Part shown: in pieces, positions 42,663 through 51,233 of the stretch
Numbering within the stretch: position 1 is the stretch's first letter
How the letters are laid out: the number at the start of each line of letters is the position of its first letter
Assembly: GCA_965204875.1 (NCBI GenBank)
Contig: OZ242020.1
Span: 620,001 to 684,000 of the forward strand
Reading direction: 5' to 3'
DNA from: Aldehydirespirator sp965204875
GTDB taxonomy: Bacteria > Actinomycetota > Acidimicrobiia > Acidimicrobiales > Aldehydirespiratoraceae
DNA: 64,000 nucleotides
Notes under the pieces: model-generated
What the model was told of the DNA's origin: nothing
The model's database searches: none
Seen by the model: only the letters and a program-made list of their open reading frames with translations
Position numbers and translations under genes: made by a program

Positions 42663-44971
42663 CGGCTAGGCCTGCTCGTGGACGGAAGCGAGCGCACCAG
42701 CAGGCAGCCGTCGGGCTGGGCCACCGCCTCGTGGGTGGAGGGCACCACCGTGGTGGTCTGAGGTTCCACGATCACCGCGGGCCCCGGCACCCTCATGCCC
42801 ACCGAGAGCGCGGCACGCGGCACCACCGCGGCCTCGGTACCGGACATCACGGCCGTGTCCATGAGCTGGCGCGTCCCGCCCGGCTCCGCGTCGGCCACTG
42901 CCTCGGCGCGCTCGACCTCGGGGCCTCGGGGCTGGGGCACCGACGCCCTGACCGACCATCCGACCGCCTCTATCGCCAAGCCCTCGATGGCGCGGCCGAA
43001 GAACTGCTCGTATGCCTTGGTGAACTCAACAACAAGCTGCTCGCCGCTGTGGCCGTCGATCCCATCTACGGACAGCCCACTGCTATGGCCGCGGTGGCCG
43101 TCGATCCCATCTACGGACAGCCCACTGCTTTGGCCGCGGTGGCCGTCGATCTCGCCTGCAGGCGGCCCGCTGCTATGGCCGTCAATGCCGCCGCTAATGC
43201 TGCCGCTGCTGGGACCGGCGGGCAGTTCTACGGGGATCTCCCAGCCTTGACCGGCGTAGCGCATGTGTGCCCAGCGCTCGATGGTCGGCTCCGGCGCAGA
43301 CCCGTCGCCAGTATCGGCCCCTGAGGCTGCGACCGCCTCGCGCACGAACGACACGGCCTCCGCAGTCAGCTCCGAGAGCATTTCACGAACCTCGACCGGG
43401 TCGAAGTCGTCGAGGCGGGCGTAGTGGCTGCGAACCGCCTCGTAAGCGAACGGAGCGCGCAGGAAGCCGATGGCCGAGCCCACACCCGCTCCGGGCGGCA
43501 CGAGCAGGTCGCCGATGCCGAGCTTGGAGGCGAGCCTCGCCGCATGCGCCGGGGCGGCGCCGCCGAAGGCGATCATCGTGAACCCGTCGAGCACCTTGCC
43601 GCTCTCGACCGCGTGCACCCGCGCCGCGTTGGCCATGTTCTCGTCCACAACCTCGGACACGCCGACCGCTGCGGACCCCGCGTCCAGGCCGAGGCGCTCC
43701 CCCACCGCGGCCACGAGCGACCTGCGGGCCGCGGCAGGGTCGAGGTCGATCTCAGGCGCGCCGAAGGTCTCCGCAGAGAGCCGGCCCAGCACCAGATCGG
43801 CGTCGGTGACCGTGGGCTCGTCGCCGCCCCGGCCGTAGCACGCCGGGCCGGGATGAGCGCCGGCGCTGCGGGGACCGACCCTGATCTGCTCCAGCATGTC
43901 CACCGCAGCGATCGATCCGCCGCCCGCGCCGATCTCGATCATCTCGATCACCGGTATTGAGATCGACATGCCGCTGCCCTTGGCGAAACGGGTGGTGCGT
44001 GCCACCTCGAAGGTCTTGGCCGTGCGCGGTGTGCTGTCCTCGATCAGGCAGATCTTCGCGGTGGTGCCTCCCATGTCATAGCTGAGCACCCGGTCGAGGC
44101 CGTGGCGGGCCGCGATGTCCGCCGCGAAGATCGCGCCGCCCGCTGGCCCCGACTCCACCAATCGCACGGGCAGCTCGGCCGCGCTCTCCAGGCTCATCAG
44201 CCCTCCGCCGGAGTGGATCATGTAAACGCCGCAGCCTGCGCCGAGGCCCCGCAGCCCGTGGCGCAGCCGGTGCAGGTACCGGGCGATGGCGGGCTGCACG
44301 TAGGCGTTGGCGCAGACCGTGTTGAAACGCTCCAGCTCGCGCATCTGGGGCGAGACCTCCGACGAGATCGAGACCGCTGCCTCGGGCATGACGGTGCGCA
44401 GCACGTCGCGGAAGCGGTGCTCGTGGTCGGGGTTGCGGTAGCTGTGCAGGAACCCGACAGCGACCGACTCGTAGCCCTGCCGCGCCAGGGTCTCGGCCAG
44501 CCGCCGGGCGCCCGGGTCGTCGAAGGGCACGAGCACCTCGCCGCGGGCACTGATGCGCTCCCGCAGCACATAGCGGTGGCGTCGCTCGACCAGCGGCCGG
44601 GGCAGCACCAGGTTGAGGTCGTACTGGTCGAAGCGGCTCTCGGTGCGGGTCTCGACCACGTCACGGAAGCCGGCGGTGGTCACGAACGCGCAACGGGCGC
44701 CCCGCCGCTCGATCAGCGCGTTGGTGGCGAGGGTGGTGCCGTGCACGACCGCTGCCAGCTCAGCAGCCGCTGCTCCGGCCTGGGCCAGCACCGCCTCCAC
44801 CCCGGCGAGCACCCCCACCTCGGGGGCGCTCGGCGTGGTGAGCACCTTTGTGGAGGTGAGGCCGAGTCCCGGCACACGAGCCGCGGCCGAACCGGCACCG
44901 CTGCCGGTCGCGGTGCCCGCCTCCAGCACGACATCGGTGAAGGTGCCCCCGACATCGACGGCAAGGCGCAC
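42659..44971 (-). CDS. hyuA: Hydantoinase A/oxoprolinase-family subunit with a 15-residue tandem repeat
   Basis: 770 aa alpha subunit with an ASKHA ATPase fold. Seen: MRLAVDVGGTFTDVVLEAGT (phosphate 1), VHGTTLATNALIERRGA, FVTTAGFRDVVE, SGPAGGAIFAADIAA, YDMGGTTAKICLIEDS. Near residues 590-645 there is an insert with repeat unit DGIDGHRGHSSGLSV, encoded by a 45-bp DNA repeat, followed by normal C-terminal sequence (YEQFFGRAIEG). Activates a lactam or ketone substrate by phosphorylation; substrate unknown. Confidence 0.92.
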   Translation of the reverse strand: MRLAVDVGGTFTDVVLEAGTATGSGAGSAAARVPGLGLTSTKVLTTPSAPEVGVLAGVEAVLAQAGAAAAELAAVVHGTTLATNALIERRGARCAFVTTAGFRDVVETRTESRFDQYDLNLVLPRPLVERRHRYVLRERISARGEVLVPFDDPGARRLAETLARQGYESVAVGFLHSYRNPDHEHRFRDVLRTVMPEAAVSISSEVSPQMRELERFNTVCANAYVQPAIARYLHRLRHGLRGLGAGCGVYMIHSGGGLMSLESAAELPVRLVESGPAGGAIFAADIAARHGLDRVLSYDMGGTTAKICLIEDSTPRTAKTFEVARTTRFAKGSGMSISIPVIEMIEIGAGGGSIAAVDMLEQIRVGPRSAGAHPGPACYGRGGDEPTVTDADLVLGRLSAETFGAPEIDLDPAAARRSLVAAVGERLGLDAGSAAVGVSEVVDENMANAARVHAVESGKVLDGFTMIAFGGAAPAHAARLASKLGIGDLLVPPGAGVGSAIGFLRAPFAYEAVRSHYARLDDFDPVEVREMLSELTAEAVSFVREAVAASGADTGDGSAPEPTIERWAHMRYAGQGWEIPVELPAGPSSGSISGGIDGHSSGPPAGEIDGHRGQSSGLSVDGIDGHRGHSSGLSVDGIDGHSGEQLVVEFTKAYEQFFGRAIEGLAIEAVGWSVRASVPQPRGPEVERAEAVADAEPGGTRQLMDTAVMSGTEAAVVPRAALSVGMRVPGPAVIVEPQTTTVVPSTHEAVAQPDGCLLVRSLPSTSRPSR
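43049..43200. repeat. 45-bp in-frame tandem repeat within hyuA
   Basis: Copies start at 43049, 43094 and 43139 with GTGGCCGTCGAT. The first two differ at one base; the third and a partial fourth are more diverged. The period is a multiple of 3, so the frame is kept. Confidence 0.88.
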
Positions 44972-45070
44972 GAGTCGATCAGTCCCGGCCGACCTCGGCC
45001 ACCGCAGGCGCGGCGGGTGTGAGCATCGCCCGGCGAATCACCGGACCAGCCTCGCCGATGAACCGGCTGT

Positions 45071-45532
45071 CTAGTGCTCGCCACCCATCATGGCGGCGGC
45101 ACGGCGGGCGACCTCGTCGTCGTCCACATCCTCGATGTGGGCGGTCACGTTCCACTCGTGTCCCCAGGGATCTCTGAAGCCTCCGGAGCGATCGCCGTAG
45201 AACTGATCCTCGACAGGACGTGTCTCGCTGGCGCCTGCCGCCAGTGCGGCCGCGAAGGTGGCATCGGGATCTTCGACATAAACGGACAAGCTGACCGGCG
45301 TCCCGCCGATTGTCAGGGGTCCGACGGCGCCCATGTCCGGGAACTCGTCGGACACCATCACCAGCGAGTCGCCCAACGTCAGCTCGCAGTGACCGACCCG
45401 GCCCCCGAACTCCATGCGGCGACGCTCGGTGAACCCCAGCACGTCGGTGTAGAACCTGACGGCTTCGGCCGCGCCGTCCACACAGAGATACGTGGAGACT
45501 CTGGGATAATCGTCAGGTATGGGCTTGACCAT
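45071..45532 (-). CDS. VOC-superfamily (glyoxalase/PhnB-like) protein
   Basis: 153 aa. YPRVSTYLCVDGAAEAVRFY and VLGFTERRRM open a paired beta-alpha-beta-beta-beta module, and GGFRDPWGHEWNVTAHIEDV closes it with the typical DPWGHxW ending of PhnB-like proteins. Metal-dependent enzyme or resistance protein; substrate unknown. ATG 45532 has AAAGGA about 9 bases upstream. Confidence 0.87.
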   Translation of the reverse strand: MVKPIPDDYPRVSTYLCVDGAAEAVRFYTDVLGFTERRRMEFGGRVGHCELTLGDSLVMVSDEFPDMGAVGPLTIGGTPVSLSVYVEDPDATFAAALAAGASETRPVEDQFYGDRSGGFRDPWGHEWNVTAHIEDVDDDEVARRAAAMMGGEH

Positions 45533-45539
45533 TGGGCTG

Positions 45540-45612
45540 GTTCCTTTCGTTAGTCGGCGGTCAGGCTGCCTCATCGGCAGTCAGGCTGTCATGGCCGGTC
45601 AGGCTGTCATGG
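45540..45612. repeat. Short direct repeats GGTCAGGCTGTCATGGCC
   Basis: Two exact copies of the 18-mer (about 45576 region degenerate, 45594 and 45599 overlap zone) plus weaker copies GGCAGTCAGGCTG and GGCGGTCAGGCTG. The last copy encodes the end of the upstream small gene. Confidence 0.45.
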
Positions 45613-45928
45613 CCATGAGTTCGGAGTCCGGCGGGATCTCGACACCCGGCACGTAGTAGGTATAGAGGTCTGCGATCACCTCTTCGACCGCGGATGCGTC
45701 AGCGCGGGACATCTCGGCGGTGACCATCGAACCGTAGACATGCACCGCGGCGATCTTGCCCGTCGCCAGCATCCTGCGGGCCAGCGCGTCCACGGTACGG
45801 TCGCCGAGGATCTCCTGGCCCTGCCTGTAGCGCTCGTGACCCATGCCGGTGAGGGTGCGGTTGAGCTCGAAGCGAACGATGCCGGGCCTCGGCGAGGAAG
45901 AGCGCAGGAAGGTGACGGGCTGGCCCAT
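45599..45928 (-). CDS. Conserved-looking small protein, function unknown
   Basis: 109 aa. MGQPVTFLRSSSPRPGIVRF, ELNRTLTGMGHERY and DRTVDALARRMLATGKIAAV with HVYGSMVTAE. It looks like a compact alpha/beta domain with evenly distributed conserved-type residues, and codon use fits the genome. I know actinobacterial proteins of this kind only as hypotheticals. Lies between the VOC gene and RNase HII on the same strand. Confidence 0.65.
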   Translation of the reverse strand: MGQPVTFLRSSSPRPGIVRFELNRTLTGMGHERYRQGQEILGDRTVDALARRMLATGKIAAVHVYGSMVTAEMSRADASAVEEVIADLYTYYVPGVEIPPDSELMAMTA

Positions 45929-46105
45929 GACACCCGCAGACTACCTCCACCAGCACGCCGCCGACGCCGCGCAGCATCCCGCTCAAACGACGGGAGGCAA
46001 CCCGATCTATTGGGAGGCAACCCCGCTCGACCGGTCGGGAACAGCCGAATCGCCGCTGATGGGCGAGGCCTGCTGCGAGGGGAGCCGCGGAGCAACCCGC
46101 TCAAG

Positions 46106-46843
46106 CTAGAGGGACAGGCGCAACTGGTCGGCGCCTGAGGGCGGTTCCAGGCGGGGAACGCCGCTCCAGCGCAGCCCGTCCATGAACACCCAGCGCCGGC
46201 GATGGATCGCGCACGGTCCCCAGGCGGCGAGGGCCGCCCTGTGGCGCGGGCACGGGTAGCCCTTGTTGGACGCGAACCAGTACCCCGGATAGTGGTCGGC
46301 CGCCTGCGTCATGATCCGGTCGCGCCTGACCTTGGCCACCACCGACGCCGCCGCGATCGACAGGCTTGACGAGTCGCCGCGAACAACGGTCGTGACCGCC
46401 GGGGCGGACGAGCATCCCCGAGCCTCGGTCGCTCCAGCGGGGCCACGGTGTTGGGGGGTCACGAAATCCCAGGAGCCGTCCACCAGCACGTGGTCTATGC
46501 GCAGGCCCAGACCGGCGATGGCCCTCGCGGCGGACAGCCGCTGCGCGCCCGCCATGCCCAGCTCGGCGCACTCCTCAACGGTGGCATGGCCCACCGAGAC
46601 GGCTCTGGCCCATGCCACGATGCGGTCGTGCAGGCCCTCGCGCTCTGAGGCCGTGAGCATCTTGGAGTCGCGCACCTTGTAGATGCGCCGGTCGGGATCC
46701 GCCACCGCTGCGGCCACCGTGAGCGGGCCGGCCCAAGATCCGCGGCCCACCTCGTCCACGCCGGCCACAACCTCGGCGCCCGCCTCCCAGAGGCCACGCT
46801 CCAGCCTCAGGCCGGGCGCTTTGCCCCTCAGGGCGCGGCGCAT
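46106..46843 (-). CDS. rnhB: Ribonuclease HII
   Basis: 245 aa. Removes RNA from RNA/DNA hybrids and single ribonucleotides from DNA. Seen: VAGVDEVGRGSWAGPLTVAA with the Asp-Glu pair, VRDSKMLTASERE, IDHVLVDGSWDF with the third Asp, SIAAASVVAKVRRDRIM, and the GYWFASNKGYPCPRHRAAL block. ATG 46843 is used; GTG 46873 is an alternative. Confidence 0.94.
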   Translation of the reverse strand: MRRALRGKAPGLRLERGLWEAGAEVVAGVDEVGRGSWAGPLTVAAAVADPDRRIYKVRDSKMLTASEREGLHDRIVAWARAVSVGHATVEECAELGMAGAQRLSAARAIAGLGLRIDHVLVDGSWDFVTPQHRGPAGATEARGCSSAPAVTTVVRGDSSSLSIAAASVVAKVRRDRIMTQAADHYPGYWFASNKGYPCPRHRAALAAWGPCAIHRRRWVFMDGLRWSGVPRLEPPSGADQLRLSL

Positions 46844-46998
46844 CGACGCAGTGGCCGATGCGCTGGGTGTCACCGGTGCATCGCCGACCAGACCGGGGCC
46901 GCCCGCACCGTTACCGCCGCCTCAGACGCACCCTGCGTCACCGGCGCGACACACGTGCGACCGTGGCCGCGGCGCGGCGCCGCTCAGTGCCGCGGGGT

Positions 46999-47487
46999 CT
47001 AAAGGGTCCAGGTGGAGAGGACGAGGGCCTTCTCGCGCCAGGCCTGGATATTGGCGTCGAGGACATCGAGCGGGTTGAAGGGGATCACTCCCTCCATCAC
47101 GTCGTCCTCGCGCATTCCGTACAACGCGCCCATGGCGAAGCGGCAGCAATACACGGTGGCGCCCTCGTTCATGAGGGTCTGCAGCTGGCGGTTGTACCCG
47201 AGGTTGCCGGGGAAGCCCTCCTGGCCCACCGCCGGATAGCCGCGGGCGGCGTTGGCCATCAGCACGGCGGGGCCGTACAGCACGAACGTCAGCTTGAAGC
47301 CCTTGCGCTGCAGCCGGGTGGCCGTGAGCATGTTCACCAGGCCGACGGATCCCTCGAACGGCACCGTGTGCATGAACACGTAGGCCTTGTCGCCGTCCTC
47401 GGCCTTGTGATCGGGGAAGATCTTCTCCTCGATGTTGTGCATGATGTCGCCCTCTTTGGGCGGCGGGATGGTCACTGTCTTGGGCAT
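46999..47487 (-). CDS. DsrE-fold MSMEG_0572/Sll0783-family nitrogen-starvation protein
   Basis: 162 aa. The family fingerprint is clear: VFMHTVPFEGSVGLVNMLTA, TRLQRKGFKLTFVLYGPAV, GFPGNLGYNRQLQTLMNEGA, YCCRFAMGALYG and a C-terminus LDVLDANIQAWREKA with LSTWTL. These proteins are encoded in Nit1/Nit1C clusters with a nitrilase, radical SAM, GNAT and AIR-synthase proteins. Role unknown; the fold suggests sulfur or small-molecule handling. Here it lies 4 kb from the rest of the set, upstream of a flavin oxidoreductase. The AGGAGC before ATG 47487 is a good ribosome site. Confidence 0.9.
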   Translation of the reverse strand: MPKTVTIPPPKEGDIMHNIEEKIFPDHKAEDGDKAYVFMHTVPFEGSVGLVNMLTATRLQRKGFKLTFVLYGPAVLMANAARGYPAVGQEGFPGNLGYNRQLQTLMNEGATVYCCRFAMGALYGMREDDVMEGVIPFNPLDVLDANIQAWREKALVLSTWTL

Positions 47488-47643
47488 GGTTGCTCCTTGT
47501 TGCTTGTTGGTCGGGGTTGCTTGATGGTCGGGACTTGGCTTGCTCTCAGAATGCTGAACTGATCTAGCTGCTGGGACCGCTCTCTAGCTGATGGGGGCTT
47601 GGATTTGCTTGCCTCGGTTGAGGGCCTCGGCGGCTTCCGCAGC

Positions 47644-47904
47644 TCATACGGCGGGCTCCCGCGGCTGCTCGGAGGGCACGGGCCAGTCCCGCCGGTGCGA
47701 GCCGGGCAGGGACCGGATCACGAACTGCCGGAGCCGGAAGGGAAGCACACGGTAGGCCGGCGCGAACACCTGCCGCCAGAAGCGCTCGCGAAGTCCCCGC
47801 GGTGCCGCGGGCGCCGGCACGCCGTAGCGGGCGGCCATGCGCCGCTGGGCGTCGATCAGCAGGTAGTGCTCTGAGTTGGAGCGCAGCGACCGCGAGAACC
47901 CCAT
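47644..47904 (-). CDS. Small basic protein, function unknown
   Basis: 86 aa, Arg-rich: MGFSRSLRSNSEHYLLIDAQ, RRMAARYGVPAP and a region with aromatic and basic residues (YRVLPFRLRQFVIRSLPGSH). It begins 17 bases after the flavin oxidoreductase stop on the same strand, so probably its partner. Family not recognised. Confidence 0.55.
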   Translation of the reverse strand: MGFSRSLRSNSEHYLLIDAQRRMAARYGVPAPAAPRGLRERFWRQVFAPAYRVLPFRLRQFVIRSLPGSHRRDWPVPSEQPREPAV

Positions 47905-47921
47905 CACCAACCGCCCCCGCC

Positions 47922-49244
47922 CTAGAGTCCGGCCAGCAGGTTCTGCGCGGCCACGGCGATCGGCTCGTTCAAGGCGCCGATGGCGGGCGAGTACACGTTC
48001 TCCATCGTGGCCAGCTCCTCGGCGGTGATCCCGACACGGACCGCCATGGAGAGGAAATCGGCTCGCTCCTTGATGCCCTCGCCACCCACCATCTGCGCAC
48101 CGATGAGCTTGAGCGAGCCGGGCTCGGCCAGCAGTTTGACGGTGATGGGCTTGACGCCGGGGTAGTAGCGGGCCCTGGTGATGCCCTGAGCCTTGCCTGC
48201 GACATGTTTCAGCCCCAGAGCCGTGGCCAGCGTCTCGCCGAAGGAGACCCCGCCGATCATCCACTCGCCGGCGAGCAGCCCCCAGGGCACGTACACGGGC
48301 CGGTAGTGGCGGGTGCCGCCGGCCGCGTTGGTGCCGGCGGTCTTGCCCTGGGCGTAGGCGTGGGAGCCCGACAGGCCCTGCAAAGGCACCTTCGACACGC
48401 CGTGGGGCACCTCGACGCAGTCGCCGGCCGCGTAGATGACGGGATCGGAGGTCTGCATCCGCGAATCCACGGCCAGCCCGCCCGTCATCCCCAGCTTGAG
48501 GCCGGCGGCGGCGGCCAGCGGATTGTTGGGCACCTTGTGCGTGCCGATGACCACCAGGTCGGCCTCGATGGTGCCCTGCTCGGTCTCGACGCTGCTCACG
48601 GAACCGTCGCCGCGGAAGGCCGTGACCCGGTTGCCCCACTGCATGTCGACGCCGAGGTCCTGCCAGCTCTGGCGCACCGGCTCGATGATGTCGGGGTCGA
48701 TGACGTCTGCCATGGGCCACGGAGCGGAGTCCACGACGGTGACCTTGATGCCGCGGTGCGCCAGCGCGCCGACCATCTCCAGCGAGACGAGGCCGGCCTC
48801 CACCACGACGGCGGACTTGCACTCCTCGAGCCGCTCGTCCCATTCCATCGCCTGCCGTATGTACTTGACCTCGTAGATGCCGTCGAGGTCGGCGCCGGGC
48901 ACTTCAACCGGCGCGTAGTTCCACCCGGCCGCGATCACCAGCCGGTCATAGGGGGCCGTGCCCTCGCCGGCGACGCTCAAGGTCTTCGAGGCCGTGTCGA
49001 TGGCCTCCACCCGCGTCTCGTGGTGAACGTCGATGCCCGCGGCGACGTACTGCTCCTTGGTGGCGAGGAAGAGCCGCTCGAACGACTCGATCTCGCGCCC
49101 GTGGACATAGGGGATGCCGCAGGGGCTGTAGCCCACGTCGGTGTCCGCGGTGTAGACGACGACATCGGCGCCCGGATCGACGCCCTTGGCGGCTCCTGCG
49201 GCGCCTATTCCGGCGGCGCCTCCGCCCACTACCGCGATCCGCAT
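47922..49244 (-). CDS. FAD/NAD(P)H oxidoreductase, CoA-disulfide reductase/Nox type
   Basis: 440 aa. N-terminal FAD motif IAVVGGGAAGIGAAGAAKG, the redox Cys in YSPCGIPYVHG (about residue 43, as in CoA-disulfide reductase and NADH oxidase), a central NAD(P) domain, and VIYAAGDCVEV near residue 275. The C-terminal dimer domain includes YYPGVKPITVKLLAEPGSLK. In the NAD motif the usual GxGxxG reads VVEAGLVSLEMVGALA. Reduces a disulfide, CoA-disulfide, oxygen or polysulfide. Confidence 0.87.
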   Translation of the reverse strand: MRIAVVGGGAAGIGAAGAAKGVDPGADVVVYTADTDVGYSPCGIPYVHGREIESFERLFLATKEQYVAAGIDVHHETRVEAIDTASKTLSVAGEGTAPYDRLVIAAGWNYAPVEVPGADLDGIYEVKYIRQAMEWDERLEECKSAVVVEAGLVSLEMVGALAHRGIKVTVVDSAPWPMADVIDPDIIEPVRQSWQDLGVDMQWGNRVTAFRGDGSVSSVETEQGTIEADLVVIGTHKVPNNPLAAAAGLKLGMTGGLAVDSRMQTSDPVIYAAGDCVEVPHGVSKVPLQGLSGSHAYAQGKTAGTNAAGGTRHYRPVYVPWGLLAGEWMIGGVSFGETLATALGLKHVAGKAQGITRARYYPGVKPITVKLLAEPGSLKLIGAQMVGGEGIKERADFLSMAVRVGITAEELATMENVYSPAIGALNEPIAVAAQNLLAGL

Positions 49245-49417
49245 CTCGTCCTTGCCGCCTCCTGCCGCTGCCGACGCCCGACTCGGCCTGCCGGGCCGGT
49301 CACGCGGCGTGTCGGATGGTACATCTCGTATCGGAACCTAAACCCGGCGCCGCGCAGGTGTCAAACCGCCGGCTGCCAACCGCCGACGCTTGCACGCTGC
49401 GCCGCTCACCATGCGGC

Positions 49418-49816
49418 TCACAATGCCAGCACCGACAACTCCGGCGTGTGGCGCAGGGTGTTGGTCACGTAGCAGACGCGGGCGGCGGCCTGCAGCAGCT
49501 TGTCCTTGACCGCATCGGCACAGCCGACGTCCACGCGTATCTCCAGCGCCGAGAACCGGGGGCCGTCATAGGTTCCGGTCACCTCCACGCTCAGGTGCGA
49601 CAAGTCGATGCCGCGCTTGGCGGCCGCATGCGCCACCGCGAGCGTGAAACAGGACGACACCGCGGCCAGCAGAAGCTCGGTGGGCTGGGGTCCCTCGCCG
49701 GTGCCGCCCACGCTCTCGGGCTCGTCCACCGCGATGGTGAAGCCTCCGGCGGAAACATCACAGCGGTAGGCGCCCAGCCACTGCGCCGACACTGTCCGGG
49801 TCACCGCACTCACCAC
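49418..49816 (-). CDS. OsmC-family protein
   Basis: 132 aa. GPQPTELLLAAVSSCFTLAV carries the family's conserved Glu and the peroxidatic Cys; VCYVTNTLRHTPELSV near the end has the second conserved Cys position. OsmC/Ohr-like thiol peroxidases reduce organic hydroperoxides; this one is nearer the YhfA/OsmC-like branch. Same strand as the flavin oxidoreductase, 170 bases upstream of it. Confidence 0.85.
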   Translation of the reverse strand: MVSAVTRTVSAQWLGAYRCDVSAGGFTIAVDEPESVGGTGEGPQPTELLLAAVSSCFTLAVAHAAAKRGIDLSHLSVEVTGTYDGPRFSALEIRVDVGCADAVKDKLLQAAARVCYVTNTLRHTPELSVLAL

Positions 49817-49903
49817 AAGCCCGTCCCTTCAAGTAGCGCCAACTCCCGCCAACTATAGGACGCTCACCGCGCTCGGCGTCTAAGCTCCGCCCGCTGGAGG
49901 TAG

Positions 49904-50043
49904 TGACATGGCACCCTTGGCCGCCGCGGAGAGCCTGCTTGCCGCACCGCTGACGAACTCGGCGCGATAGTGACATGGTGCCCTTGGCCGCCGCGGAGAG
50001 CCTGCTTGCCGCACCGCTGACGAACTCGACACGGTAGCGACAT
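49904..50043. repeat. 67-bp tandem repeat carrying repeated start codons and 20-codon ORFs
   Basis: Units start at 49904, 49971 and 50038 (third is partial). Each full unit holds ATG-GYG-CCC-TTG-GCC and a 20-codon ORF ending in TAG (first MAPLAAAESLLAAPLTNSAR, second MVPLAAAESLLAAPLTNSTR). The third ATG is the start of the XRE-cupin regulator. GGAGG stands only before the first ATG. Confidence 0.85.
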
Positions 50044-50680
50044 GGTGCCCCAGGCCGCGACCGATGGCGGTGACTCTGGCGCGGGCGAGCGTCCGGCCCA
50101 GGTGTCCGGCGAGAACCTCAGCGCCGTGGTCAACTCCATCGGGCCCAAGATCCGCCGCCTGCGCAGGCAGTGGAACCTGTCGCTGCAGCAGCTTGCCGAC
50201 CGCTCCGAGGTGTCCACCGCGGCCATCCACAAGGTCGAGCAGGGCACCATGGTTCCAACCATCACGACTCTGCTGAAGCTGGCCGCGGCCCTCGAGCAGC
50301 CGGTCGCTTACTTCGTGGACGAGGAGGTGGTGTGGCCGCCCTACGTGGTGTTCACCCCGGCCTCCGGCCGCCGGTCGATCTACACGCCGCACCAGGGCCT
50401 GACACTGGAGGGAATCTCGGGACCCTACGGCCAGTACCTGGTGGCCACGGCCGTCGCCGAGGTGGCACCTGCGGCGACCAGCGGCGAGTCCCCCCTGCGC
50501 CACGCCGGCGAGGAGCTGATCCACATGCTGTCGGGGCGGCTCGACGTTGCTGTGGGCGACAACATGTTCCGGCTGCGCCGGGGTGACTCGATCCACTTCC
50601 GCACCGACCACGAGCACAGCTGGTGCAACCCCACGAACCGCGTGGCGCGTGCGCTCTGGACGGCGCTGCGACCCGCATGA
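50042..50680 (+). CDS. XRE-family regulator with cupin domain
   Basis: 212 aa. HTH_3 domain near residues 33-90 (IRRLRRQWNLSLQQLADRSE then VSTAAIHKVEQG) and a C-terminal cupin (GEELIHMLSGRLDVAVGDNM, LRRGDSIHFRTDHEHSWCN). Such regulators often control nearby amine, nitrile or amino-acid pathways through a small effector. It sits beside the nitrile hydratase cluster, but on the other strand. Its ATG is the third in a 67-bp tandem repeat and lacks its own good ribosome site, so translation may depend on re-initiation from the two 20-codon ORFs. Confidence 0.9.
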   Translation: MVPQAATDGGDSGAGERPAQVSGENLSAVVNSIGPKIRRLRRQWNLSLQQLADRSEVSTAAIHKVEQGTMVPTITTLLKLAAALEQPVAYFVDEEVVWPPYVVFTPASGRRSIYTPHQGLTLEGISGPYGQYLVATAVAEVAPAATSGESPLRHAGEELIHMLSGRLDVAVGDNMFRLRRGDSIHFRTDHEHSWCNPTNRVARALWTALRPA

Positions 50681-50809
50681 GCCGACCCGGACGCAAAGCC
50701 CGCACAACTTCACCGCGAGCCGGCAACAGGCAGAGGCAGAGCCGACACCGACCGTAGGCACGCGGCCCGCCAGGAGAGACCGACTGAGATCATTTCATTG
50801 CATGTGAGG

Positions 50810-50837
50810 TTGCATCGTTTCATGCCGGTGCTATGGT
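50810..50837 (+). promoter_or_regulatory. Predicted promoter, probably giving a leaderless transcript
   Basis: TTGCAT (50810-50815), 16-base spacer and TATGGT (50832-50837). The expected transcription start falls at or next to ATG 50845. Confidence 0.45.
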
Positions 50838-50844
50838 GTCGGCC

Positions 50845-51216
50845 ATGGAGTCAGCCACGTTCTCACAGTTCGTGCCGATCATCGCCGCGATCATCGGTCC
50901 GATGCTCATCCTCATCGCCGCCTCGATGAGGTACCAGCACCTCGAGAGCCTCAAGACCCGCGACCTCATCGAGAGATCCAACAAGGAGAACCGCGACCTC
51001 ATCGAGAGATCCAACAAGGAGAACCGCGAGCTGATCAAGGAGAACCGCGACCTCATCGAACGGTCAACCAGGGAGACCCGCGACCTGATCGAGGTGATCA
51101 GAGCGGGCCTGGCGGACGCCCGAGAGCGCCTGGCCCGGATCGAGGGCTTCCTGAGGATCTCACCCCCTCCCCAACCGGAGGCACAACCGGGCGACGGCGA
51201 GACCGAAGCCGCCTGA
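50845..51216 (+). CDS. Small membrane-anchored coiled-coil protein
   Basis: 123 aa. N-terminal membrane helix (FVPIIAAIIGPMLILIAASM) then an extended charged helix with a repeated unit RDLIERSNKEN (two exact copies, then related RELIKEN, RDLIERSTRET). ATG 50845 is preferred over ATG 50833 because the predicted -10 overlaps the latter. No family recognised; similar in plan to the protein at 39781-40242. Stands alone between the regulator and the DUF1116 gene. Confidence 0.65.
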   Translation: MESATFSQFVPIIAAIIGPMLILIAASMRYQHLESLKTRDLIERSNKENRDLIERSNKENRELIKENRDLIERSTRETRDLIEVIRAGLADARERLARIEGFLRISPPPQPEAQPGDGETEAA

Positions 51217-51233
51217 GCCACACGGCGCCGAGG

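Noticed and set aside
49904..50043. CRISPR-like array
   Set aside because: Units are 67 bp, contiguous and without unique spacers; no cas genes are present.
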